The notes: a model not told the origin generated them from the sequence alone. A stretch of 64,000 nt of DNA from WHSW01 sp963722175 (GCA_963722175.1 CAVRKA010000003.1:536029-600028), one strand, 5' to 3'; positions 1-8,755 are shown, counted from the first letter of the stretch. Translations and numbers: made by a program.

Positions 1-2
1 TC

Positions 3-1076
3 CTCGGGATCATCGTCGGCCCCGAGGTGCTCGACCTCGCGACGACCGACGACTTCATCGAGTCGCTGTCGACGTTCGGGCTCGCCTTCCTGTTCTTCCT
101 GGCCGGGATGGAGATCGACTTCGAGCGGATCCGCGGCAACCCGGTGCGGTTCGGCGTCGGCGGCTGGCTGATCTCCCTCGTGATCGGCGCCGTCTTCGCG
201 ATCGTCCTCCACGCGACCGGGGTCATCCACGCGACCGTGCTCGTCGCCCTGGCGCTGACGACGACGGCGCTCGGCACCCTGATGCCGATCCTTCGCGACG
301 CCGGCATCCTCGACCAGCGGTTCGGCAACTTCGTCGTCGGGGCCGGCGCCGCGGGCGAGTTCGGACCAGTGGTGATCGTCTCGGTGATCCTCGCCTTCGA
401 AGCCGACGAGCCGCTGCGGGCGTTGCTGCTGTTCGCATTCGCCGCGATCGTCGTCGGCGCGACGCTGCTCGCGCTCCGCGCCCGGCCGGTCCGCGTCGTG
501 CGGCTGATCCAGACGACGATGGGCACCAGCGGCCAGCTTGCGGTGCGGCTCTCGGTCCTGCTGGTCGTCGCCCTCGCCGTGCTCGCCACCGAGTTCGGAC
601 TCGACGTCATCCTCGGCGCCTTCGCCGCCGGGATCGTGACCGGGATCGTGATCCGCGGCACCGATTCCGAGGAGTTCCTCGGCAAGCTCGACGCGGTCGG
701 CTTCGGGTTCCTGATCCCGGTCTTCTTCATCGCCACGGGGATGGACTACGACCTCGACGCGCTGTTCTCGAACCCGGAATCGCTCGTCCTCGTCCCGGGT
801 TTCGCGCTGCTCTTCCTGGTCGGCCGCGGCCTGCCGGCGATGCTGCTCTACCGCGGCGAGCTGTCGCGCAACGACCGGATCTCGCTGGCGCTGTTCTCCG
901 GCGCCGCGCTGCCGCTGCTCGTCGCGATCACACAGATCGGCCTCGACACGCACACGATGCGCCCGGAGGTGGCGGTCTCCCTGGTCGGCGCCGGGATGCT
1001 CTCCGTGCTCGTCTACCCGCTGCTCGCGTTGGCGCGGCATCGCACGGCCGAGCGCGAGCGGCCACTCGAGGACTGA
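3..1076 (+). CDS. Cation:proton antiporter, CPA2 family (5' end outside window)
   Basis: Integral membrane antiporter that would exchange Na+ or K+ for H+. The reading frame is already open at base 3 and encodes the conserved family motif LGIIVGPEVL, so the true start lies upstream of the window; the GTG at 27 is internal. What remains is about 358 residues of alternating hydrophobic helices with the CPA2-typical stretch GLAFLFFLAGMEID, a GAAGEFGPVV segment matching the ion-binding helix, and LGAFAAGIV. There is no C-terminal RCK/TrkA-N domain: the protein ends about 20 residues after the last helix. The family assignment is strong; the ion is not readable from sequence. Confidence 0.88.
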   Translation, partial: LGIIVGPEVLDLATTDDFIESLSTFGLAFLFFLAGMEIDFERIRGNPVRFGVGGWLISLVIGAVFAIVLHATGVIHATVLVALALTTTALGTLMPILRDAGILDQRFGNFVVGAGAAGEFGPVVIVSVILAFEADEPLRALLLFAFAAIVVGATLLALRARPVRVVRLIQTTMGTSGQLAVRLSVLLVVALAVLATEFGLDVILGAFAAGIVTGIVIRGTDSEEFLGKLDAVGFGFLIPVFFIATGMDYDLDALFSNPESLVLVPGFALLFLVGRGLPAMLLYRGELSRNDRISLALFSGAALPLLVAITQIGLDTHTMRPEVAVSLVGAGMLSVLVYPLLALARHRTAERERPLED

Positions 1077-1183
1077 CGGGCAATAAACGGGGTCCTCGAG
1101 CGGTCGAGCGTCGAGTTGTGCACCTATGCGGTGCTCAAGTCACCACTCGAAGGAGATTCGGCGGCGGCCACCCCGGCGGACCT

Positions 1184-1630
1184 CTATTGCTCCAGTAGCG
1201 CCCGCAGGCGCTCGAGCGTCTTCCGCGCCTCGCGCCCGCCGGGCGCCGCCGAGAGCAGGCCGCCGGCGACCTTGCCGACCGCGCCGCCCGGGAGCGCGAA
1301 CTCGTTCTCGTAGTCGAACCGGGTGCCGCCGTCCTCGCCGGTCAACCGGTAGACGACCCGGGCCGTCGATCCCGCGGGACCATCCCCCTCCCAGCGCGCA
1401 AGGTTGGGCTCCTCGGCCTCGACGACCCGCCAGCGGACCTTGAACGACTTGCCGGCCAGGCGCAGCTTCTGCGTGAACTCGTCGCCCTCCGACAGCGGCC
1501 CCGCGGTCGCGCCCTCGTAGGAGTCGTGGGTGGTCACCCACCGCTCGAGCAGCGTGGGGTCCATGACCGTGTCCCAGACACGCTGCGGCTCCGCCGCGAG
1601 CACGACCGTCTCGCGGACGCTGCGCGCCAT
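1184..1630 (-). CDS. SRPBCC (START/Bet v1-like) family protein
   Basis: Small cytosolic ligand-binding-fold protein of 148 residues. It starts MARSVRETVVLAAEPQRVWD, the usual first strand and helix of polyketide cyclase/dehydrase-type SRPBCC domains, and continues with the helix-grip pattern through TRFDYENEFALPGG. The whole protein is one domain, the normal length for the family. The ATG is 3 bp downstream of the stop of the preceding SDR gene, so it is very likely the last gene of the oxidoreductase operon running leftwards from 4680. Ligand unknown. No catalytic residues are recognisable, and the family also includes lipid-transfer and immunity-type members. Confidence 0.8.
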   Translation of the reverse strand: MARSVRETVVLAAEPQRVWDTVMDPTLLERWVTTHDSYEGATAGPLSEGDEFTQKLRLAGKSFKVRWRVVEAEEPNLARWEGDGPAGSTARVVYRLTGEDGGTRFDYENEFALPGGAVGKVAGGLLSAAPGGREARKTLERLRALLEQ

Positions 1631-1633
1631 CAG

Positions 1634-2560
1634 CTACCGGCCGGCGGCGGCGTCGATCGCCTCGGCGAGCACGGCGTCGAGGCGCTCCGGACGGATGTCG
1701 AACAGCTCCGCGCCGCTCGGGTCGTGGACGATCGACGGGGTGGTCAGCCCGAGGCTGATCTGCGAGGCGATCTCGCTGTCGCCGCCCGTGACGGCGCCGG
1801 CGCCGGCGGCGACGGTCGCCGGCCGCGCGACCTCACCCGACATCCGGATCCGTCGCGGCGGCTTGCGTCCCAGCGCCCGCGCCATCTCGTTGACGAGCTC
1901 GAGGTGGCTGACCACCTCGGGGCCGCCGATCTCGATCTCCCGTCCCGCCGTCTCGGGGACGTCGAGCGCCTCCCGCATGTAGTCGACGACGTCCTCGGCG
2001 CCGATCGGCTGCGTCTTCGTGTGCAGCCACGCCGGAGCCGGCAGCACCCGCAGGCGCTCGACGATCCCGCGCAGCAGCTCGTATGACTCGCTGCCGGGGC
2101 CGATCACCATCGCGGCGCGGAAGTAGGTCAGCGGCGGGCCCTCGTCGGAGAGCGCCCGGGCGGTCTCGTGGCGGGCGCTGAGATGCTTCGAGGTCTCCTC
2201 TTCGCCGAGCCCGCCGAGGTAGATCACGCGCTCGACCCCGGCGGCGCGGGCGAGGCGGCCGAAACGCCCGGCGGCGGCCCGCTCGATCGCAGGGTAGTCC
2301 TCGTCGTCGCCGATCATGTGGACGAGGAAGTAGGCGACCCGGACGCCCTCGAGCGCCTCCGCCACGCCGCCCGGACGGGTGAGGTCGGCGACCGCGAGCT
2401 CGCAGCCGAGCCCGGCGAGCTCGCGCGCCGCGTCGGCCTCCGGGTCGCGGACCAGGCAGCGGACCTCGAACCCGTCCTCGACCAGGCGGCGGGCGAGCAG
2501 CCCGCCGATGAAGCCGGTCGCTCCGGTGACGAGGATCCGGCCGTCGCCCCCGCCCGTCAC
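1634..2560 (-). CDS. Atypical SDR, NAD(P)H-binding epimerase-like oxidoreductase
   Basis: Cytosolic Rossmann-fold protein of 308 residues. The dinucleotide-binding motif GATGFIGG lies at residues 11-18 and is followed by LARRLVEDGFEVRCLVRD. The segment AYFLVHMIGDDEDY is typical of the YbjT/NDUFA9-like atypical SDRs, which often lack the classical YxxxK pair. The frame stays open further upstream, but that part is only antisense to the neighbour. I chose the GTG at 2560 because it lies 1 bp after the TGA of the preceding gene (2562-2564), implying translational coupling. The substrate is unknown. Neighbouring monooxygenase and SRPBCC genes suggest work on the same small hydrophobic substrate. 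Confidence 0.8.
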   Translation of the reverse strand: MTGGGDGRILVTGATGFIGGLLARRLVEDGFEVRCLVRDPEADAARELAGLGCELAVADLTRPGGVAEALEGVRVAYFLVHMIGDDEDYPAIERAAAGRFGRLARAAGVERVIYLGGLGEEETSKHLSARHETARALSDEGPPLTYFRAAMVIGPGSESYELLRGIVERLRVLPAPAWLHTKTQPIGAEDVVDYMREALDVPETAGREIEIGGPEVVSHLELVNEMARALGRKPPRRIRMSGEVARPATVAAGAGAVTGGDSEIASQISLGLTTPSIVHDPSGAELFDIRPERLDAVLAEAIDAAAGR

Positions 2561-2561
2561 G

Positions 2562-3197
2562 TCAGCGCTCCCACCCGGAGGACGGCAGCTCGAGGCGGGC
2601 GAGCGAGCGCAGGAAGGCGTTGCAGACGAGCACGTGAATCCGCAACTGGGTCTGCCCGTAGAGCCGGGCCCCGAAACGCGCGAAGCGCCCCGAGCCCCGC
2701 AGCCACGGGTAGAAGTTCCGCACCTCGAGCGCCACCCGCAGCGTCTCATCGGGCCTGTCCGCCGCCGGGTCGCGCCGGGCGACCGTGATCCGCAGGAAGC
2801 CGTTGCGGTCCCGGCCCCGGCCCTCGCGCGCGACCAGCAGGCCGCGGTCGATCACCCAGGTCACCTGGCCCCGGTCGGGCCCGGTCTCGTACTCGGGGGC
2901 GTGGAAGGTGAGCAGCGGCAGCCGCCGGCTGAGCAGCACGACCTGGCGCGAGTCCGGTCCGTAGACCACCCGGATCAGCCCGAGGGTCACGCGGCTGAGC
3001 CAGGCCCAGTAGGCGCGGGCCAGCCGCGCCAGGTACTCGGGCTTCCAGAGCTCGGCGACGAGCTCGCGCGGCATCGTCACCTCGGCCTCCTGGACCGAGG
3101 TCACGGCGCCCGTCTCGGGCACGCGCTCGCTCTCCGCCGAGCGGATCAGGCGGACGCGGGCGCGGTCGGTTCGGTTACGAGACAGGAGCGCGATCAC
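2562..3197 (-). CDS. Conserved hypothetical protein in monooxygenase operon
   Basis: Not recognised as a named family. The frame gives 211 residues from a GTG at 3197, overlapping the end of the monooxygenase gene by 23 bp; a later start at MPRELVAELWKPEYL is possible and would remove the overlap. Composition is rich in Arg and aromatic residues (YWAWLSRVTLGLIRVVYG; EVRNFYPWLRG), with no signal peptide and no clear membrane helix. The stop is directly coupled to the SDR gene. High third-position GC and the operon position support it as a real gene. A DUF2867-like or cyclase role is conceivable but not shown. Confidence 0.65.
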   Translation of the reverse strand: MIALLSRNRTDRARVRLIRSAESERVPETGAVTSVQEAEVTMPRELVAELWKPEYLARLARAYWAWLSRVTLGLIRVVYGPDSRQVVLLSRRLPLLTFHAPEYETGPDRGQVTWVIDRGLLVAREGRGRDRNGFLRITVARRDPAADRPDETLRVALEVRNFYPWLRGSGRFARFGARLYGQTQLRIHVLVCNAFLRSLARLELPSSGWER

Positions 3198-4680
3198 CCG
3201 TTACTGGTACCACGGACGGCTCGATCCGCGGCGCACCCACGTGCTCGGCCGGGTCGAAGCGCCGCAGCGCGCGGGCGAAGCGGAAGCTGAAATCGGGCCA
3301 CAGCGAGGTGTTGCGGCCGTTGCGGTCCAGGTACCAGCTCGAACAGCCGCCCTCCAGCCAGACGGTGCCTGGCATCCGCGCCTGGATCGCCTCGTTCCAG
3401 TCGTGCTGTGAGTCGGCCGTGACCTCGACGGTTTCGAGGCCGGTGGCGCGCATGTGGTCGAGCGCCCCCATCACGTAGCCGGCCTGGGCCTCCGCCATGT
3501 AGACGACGGAGTTGTGGCCGAGCCCGGTGTTCGGCCCGAGCAGCAGGAAGAGGTTCGGAAAGCCCGCGACGGTCGTCCCGCGATGCGCCTGCGGACTGCC
3601 CTCCCAGTGCTCGGCGAGCGTGCGCCCGTCGCCGTCGACGACCCGTTCGGCAATCGGCATGTCGAGAACGTGAAAGCCAGTGCCGCAGATGATCGTGTCG
3701 ACCTCGCGCTCGCTGCCGTCGGTCCCGACGACGGTGCGGCCACGAACCTCGGCGATCCCCTCGCAGAGCACCTCGACGTTCGGCTGATCGAGCGCCGGGA
3801 GGTAGTCGTTCGCAACCAGGATCCGCTTGCAGCCCGGCAGGTAGTCCGGGGTCAGCTTGGTGCGCAGCTCGCGGTCGGCGACCGATCGCCTCAGGTGGGT
3901 CAGGCCGACCCGCTTGAGCGCCGGGGCGAAGGCGACCCGCAGCATCGGAATCGCGATCGCCTCCCGGGCCCAGTAGATCGCCGAACGCACCGCGCGCTGC
4001 AGCGCCGGGATGCGCCGGAAGAGGGCCTTTTCGGCCCTTGTGATCGTCCGCTGGCGGCGCGGCATCACCCACGGTGCGGTGCGCTGGAACAGGTGCAGCC
4101 GCTCGACCTCGGGCTGGATCTGCGGCACGAACTGGATCGCGCTCGCGCCGGTGCCGATCACGGCGACCCGCTCGCCGGCGAGATCATGGTCGTGGTCCCA
4201 GGTCGCCGAGTGGAACAGGTGACCCTCGAAGTCCTGCAGGCCGGGGACGTCGGGCAGCTTCGGCTCGTGGAGCGGCCCGGCGCCGGCGATCACGATCCGG
4301 GCGCTGAGCTCGCCGCTCGAGGTGTGCAGGCGCCAGCGCCTCGCCCCTGCGTCCCAGGTCGCCTGCTCGACCTCGCAGCCGAAGCGAACGTGCTCGACCA
4401 GACCCTCGTCGGCGGCGACCCGGCGCAGGTAGTCGAAGATCTCCCCCTGGGGCGAGAACGACTCGCTCCACTCGGGGTTCGGGGCGAACGAGAACGAGTA
4501 GACGTGGCTTGGGACGTCGCAGCGACAGCCCGGGTACGTGTTCTCGCGCCAGGTGCCACCAACCTCACGGGCGCGCTCGAGGATGACGAAGTCGTCGCGA
4601 CCGGAGCGCTTCAGGCGCGCGGCCATCGCCAGGCCGGAGAACCCGCTGCCGACGATCGCGATGTCTGTCTCTCGTTCCAT
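3175..4680 (-). CDS. Flavin-containing / Baeyer-Villiger-type monooxygenase
   Basis: FAD- and NADPH-dependent oxygenase of 501 residues that would oxidise ketones or similar compounds. An N-terminal FAD Rossmann motif GSGFSGLAMA is followed by the family segments GGTWREN and YPGCRCDVPSHVYSFSF. The Baeyer-Villiger fingerprint FxGxxxHxxxW is present as FEGHLFHSATW, and the second nucleotide motif as GTGASAIQ. The frame opens upstream at 4713, but I chose the ATG at 4680 because GAGGAAAG precedes it at proper distance. It reads divergently from a TetR gene across a 65-bp region with a strong dyad, so it is probably repressed by that regulator and induced by substrate. Confidence 0.88.
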   Translation of the reverse strand: MERETDIAIVGSGFSGLAMAARLKRSGRDDFVILERAREVGGTWRENTYPGCRCDVPSHVYSFSFAPNPEWSESFSPQGEIFDYLRRVAADEGLVEHVRFGCEVEQATWDAGARRWRLHTSSGELSARIVIAGAGPLHEPKLPDVPGLQDFEGHLFHSATWDHDHDLAGERVAVIGTGASAIQFVPQIQPEVERLHLFQRTAPWVMPRRQRTITRAEKALFRRIPALQRAVRSAIYWAREAIAIPMLRVAFAPALKRVGLTHLRRSVADRELRTKLTPDYLPGCKRILVANDYLPALDQPNVEVLCEGIAEVRGRTVVGTDGSEREVDTIICGTGFHVLDMPIAERVVDGDGRTLAEHWEGSPQAHRGTTVAGFPNLFLLLGPNTGLGHNSVVYMAEAQAGYVMGALDHMRATGLETVEVTADSQHDWNEAIQARMPGTVWLEGGCSSWYLDRNGRNTSLWPDFSFRFARALRRFDPAEHVGAPRIEPSVVPVTGDRAPVS

Positions 4681-4704
4681 GCTTTCCTCTCGCTGCCGCT
4701 TGGA

Positions 4705-4735
4705 GTTACACAACTGTAAGTTACGGTGGTGTAAC
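4705..4735. promoter_or_regulatory. Dyad operator between TetR gene and monooxygenase operon
   Basis: A 31-bp dyad centred on 4720. The outer arms GTTACAC (4705-4711) and GTGTAAC (4729-4735) are perfect inverted repeats, and an inner GTAA-G-TTAC palindrome (4716-4724) shares the same centre, giving four TTAC half-sites. It lies between the divergent starts at 4680 and 4746 and overlaps the TAACCT hexamer (4732-4737) that could be the -10 of a leaderless tetR transcript. The arrangement fits a TetR operator bound by one or two dimers. Confidence 0.75.
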
Positions 4736-4745
4736 CTAGCACATC

Positions 4746-5354
4746 ATGGAGGCGAGCGCCACCCGCAAACGCATGAGCGCGGCCGCGCGCCGCGAGCAGC
4801 TGCTGGACGTGACCAAGGAGATCGTCGGCGAGGACGGCTTCCACGCCGTCTCGATCGAGGCGGTCGCCCGCCGCGCCGGGATCACCCGGCCGGTCGTCTA
4901 CGGCCACTTCGGCGACCTCCCAGGGCTGCTCGAGGCGATGGTCGAGCGCGAGGCCCAGCGCGCCCTCGCCCAGCTCGCCCAGATCCTCCCTCCCCGCCTG
5001 GCCGATCGCGGCAGTCCGCGCGAGGACCTGCTGGTCGCGCTCCGCGGCTACCTGGAGGCGGTCGCCGCCGATCCCGTCACGTGGCGGCTCGTCCTGATGC
5101 CGCCCGAGGGCGCGCCGGCGGTGCTGCGCGACACGATCACCGACGGACGCAACGCGGTCGTCGCCGCGCTCGCCGAGGTCGTCCGGCCGGGCTTCGGGTC
5201 GACCGCCGAGTCGCCGGACCCCGAGCTCACCGCCCGCACGCTCTCGGCGGTGTCCGACGAGGCCGCGCGCCTGCTGCTCACGGACCCCGGCACCTACTCG
5301 ATCGATCGCCTGCTCGCCCACTCGGGCTGGCTCCTCACCCGGCTGGCGCCCTAG
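4746..5354 (+). CDS. TetR/AcrR family transcriptional regulator
   Basis: DNA-binding repressor of 202 residues. The N-terminal helix-turn-helix lies at about residues 15-62: RREQLLDVTKEIVGEDGFHA, then VSIEAVARRAGITRPVVYGH, the standard TetR recognition helix region. The rest is a helical ligand-binding domain of family-usual length. The ATG is 8 nt after TAACCT and has no Shine-Dalgarno sequence, so the mRNA is probably leaderless. It is divergent to the monooxygenase operon and sits beside the 4705-4735 dyad, so autoregulation and control of that operon are the natural inference. Confidence 0.9.
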   Translation: MEASATRKRMSAAARREQLLDVTKEIVGEDGFHAVSIEAVARRAGITRPVVYGHFGDLPGLLEAMVEREAQRALAQLAQILPPRLADRGSPREDLLVALRGYLEAVAADPVTWRLVLMPPEGAPAVLRDTITDGRNAVVAALAEVVRPGFGSTAESPDPELTARTLSAVSDEAARLLLTDPGTYSIDRLLAHSGWLLTRLAP

Positions 5355-5396
5355 GCGCCGCTCGGCAGACCGAAGCGGGCGGTAGCTTTCCGCGGC

Positions 5397-5963
5397 GTGA
5401 TCGGCCTGATCGTCGCCGCCGTCATCGTGGTCGCAATCGTGGCCTTCGTCTGGCTGACCTACAACCGGATGGTCGGCAAGCGCCAGGCGACCGAGAACAG
5501 CTGGGCGCAGATCGAGGTCGCGCTGAAGCGCCGCCACGACCTGATCCCGGCGCTGGTCGAGTCGGTGAAGGGCTACGCCACCCACGAGCGGACGACGTTC
5601 GAGAACGTAACCACCGCGCGCAGCACGGCGATCGCCGCCCAGGGGCCGGCGAGCAAGGCGGCGGCCGAGGCGGATGTCGGCCGCGGCACCCAGCAGCTGC
5701 TCGTCGTCGCCGAGGCCTACCCCGAGCTCGAGGCCTCGAAGAACTTCTCCAAGCTCCAGGACGACCTCCGCGAGGCCGAGGACCAGATCGCGATCACCCG
5801 CCGCGTCTACAACGACACGGTGGAGACCTACAACACCCTGATCCAGGTCTTCCCCGCGGTGATCGTCGCCCGCAGCTTCGGCTTCGACCGGCGCGAGTTC
5901 TTCGACGCCCCGGCCGGAGCCGAGATCGCGCCACAGGTCAGCCTCTCCCCCGGTCCGGCATGA
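5397..5963 (+). CDS. LemA family protein
   Basis: Membrane-anchored helical protein of 188 residues. An N-terminal transmembrane helix (IGLIVAAVIVVAIVAFVWL) precedes the LemA core: YNRMVGKRQATENSWAQIEV, then RRHDLIPALVESVKGYATHE and the conserved end FPAVIVARSFGF. The GTG start at 5397 has no Shine-Dalgarno sequence; TAGCTT at 5383-5388 is 8 nt upstream, consistent with a leaderless transcript. Its stop overlaps the ATG of the DUF2207 gene (ATGA), a pairing seen in many bacteria. Its molecular role is not established. Confidence 0.9.
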   Translation: MIGLIVAAVIVVAIVAFVWLTYNRMVGKRQATENSWAQIEVALKRRHDLIPALVESVKGYATHERTTFENVTTARSTAIAAQGPASKAAAEADVGRGTQQLLVVAEAYPELEASKNFSKLQDDLREAEDQIAITRRVYNDTVETYNTLIQVFPAVIVARSFGFDRREFFDAPAGAEIAPQVSLSPGPA

Positions 5964-7801
5964 CGGCGATCCGACCGGCGACGTCCGCGCTGCTCGCCCT
6001 GGCGCTGAGCCTCCTGCTCGCCGCGCCCGCCTTCGGCCGCAGCGCCGACATCACCGACGCCGACGTCTCGCTGCGCCTCGCCCCGGACGGCAGCCTGCTG
6101 GTCAACGAGCGGCTGAGGTTCGACTACGACGGCCACTTCGAGGGCTCCTACCGCGACATCATCCTCCGCCACGACGAGCGGATCACCGACGTGACCCTGA
6201 GCCAGGACGGCCGCAGGTTCCAGCCGGGAGGGAACACGGCGCTCGGCAGCGACGATCGGCCCGCGGTGTTCGGCACCGAGGAGTTCGGCGACACGTACCG
6301 GATCGTCTGGCACTACCGGGCGACCGACGAGCAGCGGACGACGGAGATCAGCTACCGGGTGATCGACGCCGTGATCGCCTATGACGACGTGCTCGACATC
6401 GGCTGGGGGGTGTGGGGCGACCAGTGGGACTTCGACCTCGACCATCTGACCGCGAGCTTCACCAACCCGGCGCTCGACCCCGACGACCCGCTCTACAGGG
6501 TCTGGGGCCACGTCGTCAACGTCGACGAAGCGGAGCGGATCGACGGCGAGACCGTCCGCGGCACCGGCAAGGCGACGCTCGAGGCCGACGACGTCGATTC
6601 CGGGGCCGGCGTCGAGCTGCGGGTGACGATGCCGCGCGACCCGGCCAAGGACTATCCGGCGGCCCGGCACGAGGCAGGCGAGGGCCTGCCCGAGATCCTC
6701 GCCTTCGAGCAGGACCTCACCGACGACTTCAATTCACCCTGGAACAGGTTCAAGCGCTTCGCGGCCAAACACGCCTTCGTGCTCGCGCTCGGGATCGCGG
6801 CGATCGCCTGGCTGATCACCCTGCTGCTCGCCTGGCTGGCCCGTGAGCGGGACTCCGGGGTGCCCGAGTACCTGCCCGAGCCGCCCGACGACGCCGACCC
6901 CGCGGTCGCCTACGGGCTCGCTCACGAGGGCGGCAACAGCACCAACACGGTGCTCGCGACCCTGCTCGACCTCGTCGACCGCGGCTACTACGAGACCAGC
7001 CAGGCGACGACCGAGGACGAGAAGCTCGACCTGGCGCTGAAGCAGCGGGCGGACCGGCCCGCGGATGAGCTCACCGACTACGAGCAGGACGTGCTCGCCT
7101 TCTTCGACGAGCTGCTCGGCGGCAAGCAGGTCGCCATGAGCGACATGAAGGACGAGATCCCCCAGCACTCGGAGGTCTGGCGGGGCCGCTGGGAGCGGAT
7201 GACCGAGAAGCTCGACGAGGCCGAGAGCGGGGAGCTGGTCTGGGACCGCAACCTGAACTGGGCGCGCTGGCTGACCGTGCTCGGCTCGATCCTCGCGTTC
7301 GGGGCCGTGATCCTGATCGCGCTGGCCGAGGGGAAGGGCTGGATCGCCGCCTCGATCGTCGCCTTCGTGACCGTGATCGGGATCCTTGCGATGTCGGCGA
7401 CCCGCTTCAAGCGCCTCGACGCCGACCACAGCGAGCGCATTGCCCGCTGGCAGGCGTTCGAGCGCTGGACCGGCGACTTCCCGCGCCTCTCCGACGACCC
7501 GCCGGCCACGCTCGAGCTGTGGAAGCGCATCCTCGTCTTCGGGGTCGCCTTCGGCACCGCCGAGCGGATGATCGAGTCCGGGCGCATCCCCGCGCCGGTG
7601 GTCGCCGACGCCACGGCCGGCAGCCACTGGAGCTCCTACGCCTTCGTCGGCGGCTTCAACTCGTCCGCCTTCGACGGCTCCGGCTTCAGCTCCGGCTTCT
7701 CCTCCCAGGTGGCGCCGCAGAGCTCGTCGACCGGCGGTGGCGGGGGCTTCTCCGGCGGTGGCGGGGGCTTCTCCGGCGGTGGTGGCGGCGGGTCCTGGTA
7801 G
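5960..7801 (+). CDS. DUF2207 domain-containing membrane protein
   Basis: Membrane protein of 613 residues. It has a signal peptide (residues 1-26, ending APAFG), a large extracytoplasmic DUF2207 domain (SADITDADVSLRLAPDGSLL onward), a transmembrane helix around residues 270-290, a cytoplasmic segment, two more helices around residues 435-475, and a C-terminal low-complexity tail with repeated GGGGGFS units. The Gly-rich tail is a known feature of this family. The ATG at 5960 overlaps the lemA stop, so the pair is translationally coupled. A longer frame opens upstream but only reads antisense or out of frame through lemA and tetR. Biochemical function unknown. Confidence 0.9.
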   Translation: MTAIRPATSALLALALSLLLAAPAFGRSADITDADVSLRLAPDGSLLVNERLRFDYDGHFEGSYRDIILRHDERITDVTLSQDGRRFQPGGNTALGSDDRPAVFGTEEFGDTYRIVWHYRATDEQRTTEISYRVIDAVIAYDDVLDIGWGVWGDQWDFDLDHLTASFTNPALDPDDPLYRVWGHVVNVDEAERIDGETVRGTGKATLEADDVDSGAGVELRVTMPRDPAKDYPAARHEAGEGLPEILAFEQDLTDDFNSPWNRFKRFAAKHAFVLALGIAAIAWLITLLLAWLARERDSGVPEYLPEPPDDADPAVAYGLAHEGGNSTNTVLATLLDLVDRGYYETSQATTEDEKLDLALKQRADRPADELTDYEQDVLAFFDELLGGKQVAMSDMKDEIPQHSEVWRGRWERMTEKLDEAESGELVWDRNLNWARWLTVLGSILAFGAVILIALAEGKGWIAASIVAFVTVIGILAMSATRFKRLDADHSERIARWQAFERWTGDFPRLSDDPPATLELWKRILVFGVAFGTAERMIESGRIPAPVVADATAGSHWSSYAFVGGFNSSAFDGSGFSSGFSSQVAPQSSSTGGGGGFSGGGGGFSGGGGGGSW

Positions 7802-7924
7802 CTGGAGCTGGTCGCGCTACTCTCGGTGTACGCCGACGCATCTGCCAACGGCGCCGGCCGCCAACGGATGAGCGGACCGTGCACGACCGTGCGCGGGACG
7901 GGCATCACGAGCGAGGAGGCTCGA

Positions 7925-8371
7925 ATGAGCCACGATGGGCTGAGGGCCACGGGGACGGAGCTGTCGTCGATCACGGTCGCGATGGTCCAGCTTCACCGCC
8001 GCTTCTACGGGAAGGGGCCGACCGAGGCGAAGACCTACGCGATCAACGACACGATCCTCTGCATGCTGAAGGGGGGCTTCACGACCGTCGAGCAGACGCT
8101 GATCGCCGACGGCAAGATCGACGAGGTCGAGGGCATCCGTCGCAGCTTCCAGAGGACGATGAAGGAGCGATTCGTCGAGGTGATCGAGAAGACGCTCGAC
8201 CGCAGGGTGCTCGGCCACCTGAGCCAGATCAACGCCGACCCCGACGTCGCGATCGAGCTCTTCCTGCTCGAGCCGCACGCCGACAAGCTGCTCGGCGAGC
8301 ACGAGCTGCAATTCGAGCCCGAGGCGGAGGAGGATCTGTTTCAGGTGCCCGGCCGAATACCGGGCCCCTGA
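7925..8371 (+). CDS. DUF2294 (MpsC-like) domain protein, copy 1
   Basis: Small soluble protein of 148 residues in the DUF2294 family (Pfam MpsC, named after a Na+-translocating, membrane-potential-generating system). The diagnostic pattern is visible: YGKGPTEAKTY, then ILCMLKGGFTTVEQTLIADG, then ERFVEVIEKTLDRRVLGHLS. A longer frame begins at 7826, but the ATG at 7925 has a strong GAGGAGG eight bases upstream. It converges on a second family member 18 bp away. Three copies lie together here, beside the stress sigma factor. Members generally lack membrane helices, as here. Confidence 0.85.
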   Translation: MSHDGLRATGTELSSITVAMVQLHRRFYGKGPTEAKTYAINDTILCMLKGGFTTVEQTLIADGKIDEVEGIRRSFQRTMKERFVEVIEKTLDRRVLGHLSQINADPDVAIELFLLEPHADKLLGEHELQFEPEAEEDLFQVPGRIPGP

Positions 8372-8389
8372 GCTCGAACCGCTGGACGG

Positions 8390-8755
8390 CTAATTGTCCT
8401 TGGGGACGAGCCGGAAGAACTCGATCGAGTAGAGCGGCTCGATGTTCATCGCGCTGATGAAGCTGAGCACCTGGCGGCCGGTGGCGTGCTCGATGATCGC
8501 CAAGAAGGTCGGGGCGATCGCCTGCTGAAACGCCTCTCGGGTCAGCTTCACGGCATCGACCTCTCCCGCGTCCAACAGGGTCCGCTCAGCCGGCGTCAGC
8601 ACGACGTCGATCACCGCGATCACGGTGTCCTTGCCGAACTGAACGTCGATGTTGGTCGCCCCGGTCCCGTAGGAGTCCAGGTGGACCCGCAGCAGCTCGT
8701 CGGCGATCGCGGCCGCAACCTCGGTTTCGCCGGGGTCGACCGGGGCCGGCGTCAC
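8390..8755 (-). CDS. DUF2294 (MpsC-like) domain protein, copy 2 (divergent)
   Basis: A 121-residue protein with the same fold signature as its neighbours but more diverged: SYGTGATNIDVQFGKDTVIAV replaces the usual GKGP...TY segment, while VLTPAERTLLDAGE, FLAIIEHATGRQVLSFIS and the FFRLVP end remain. The GTG start at 8755 overlaps the TGA of copy 3 (8752-8754), so both are made from one leftward mRNA. The pair may form a heteromer, an inference from coupling and shared domain only. Confidence 0.8.
   Translation of the reverse strand: MTPAPVDPGETEVAAAIADELLRVHLDSYGTGATNIDVQFGKDTVIAVIDVVLTPAERTLLDAGEVDAVKLTREAFQQAIAPTFLAIIEHATGRQVLSFISAMNIEPLYSIEFFRLVPKDN

Noticed and set aside
4538..5959. N-terminal 474-residue extension of the DUF2207 frame
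   Set aside because: It runs antisense to the monooxygenase start and out of frame through tetR and lemA; the real start at 5960 has a signal peptide and overlaps the lemA stop.
7735..7798. Tandem Gly-rich DNA repeat considered as a non-coding element
   Set aside because: It encodes the GGGGGFS tail that is a normal feature of DUF2207 proteins.
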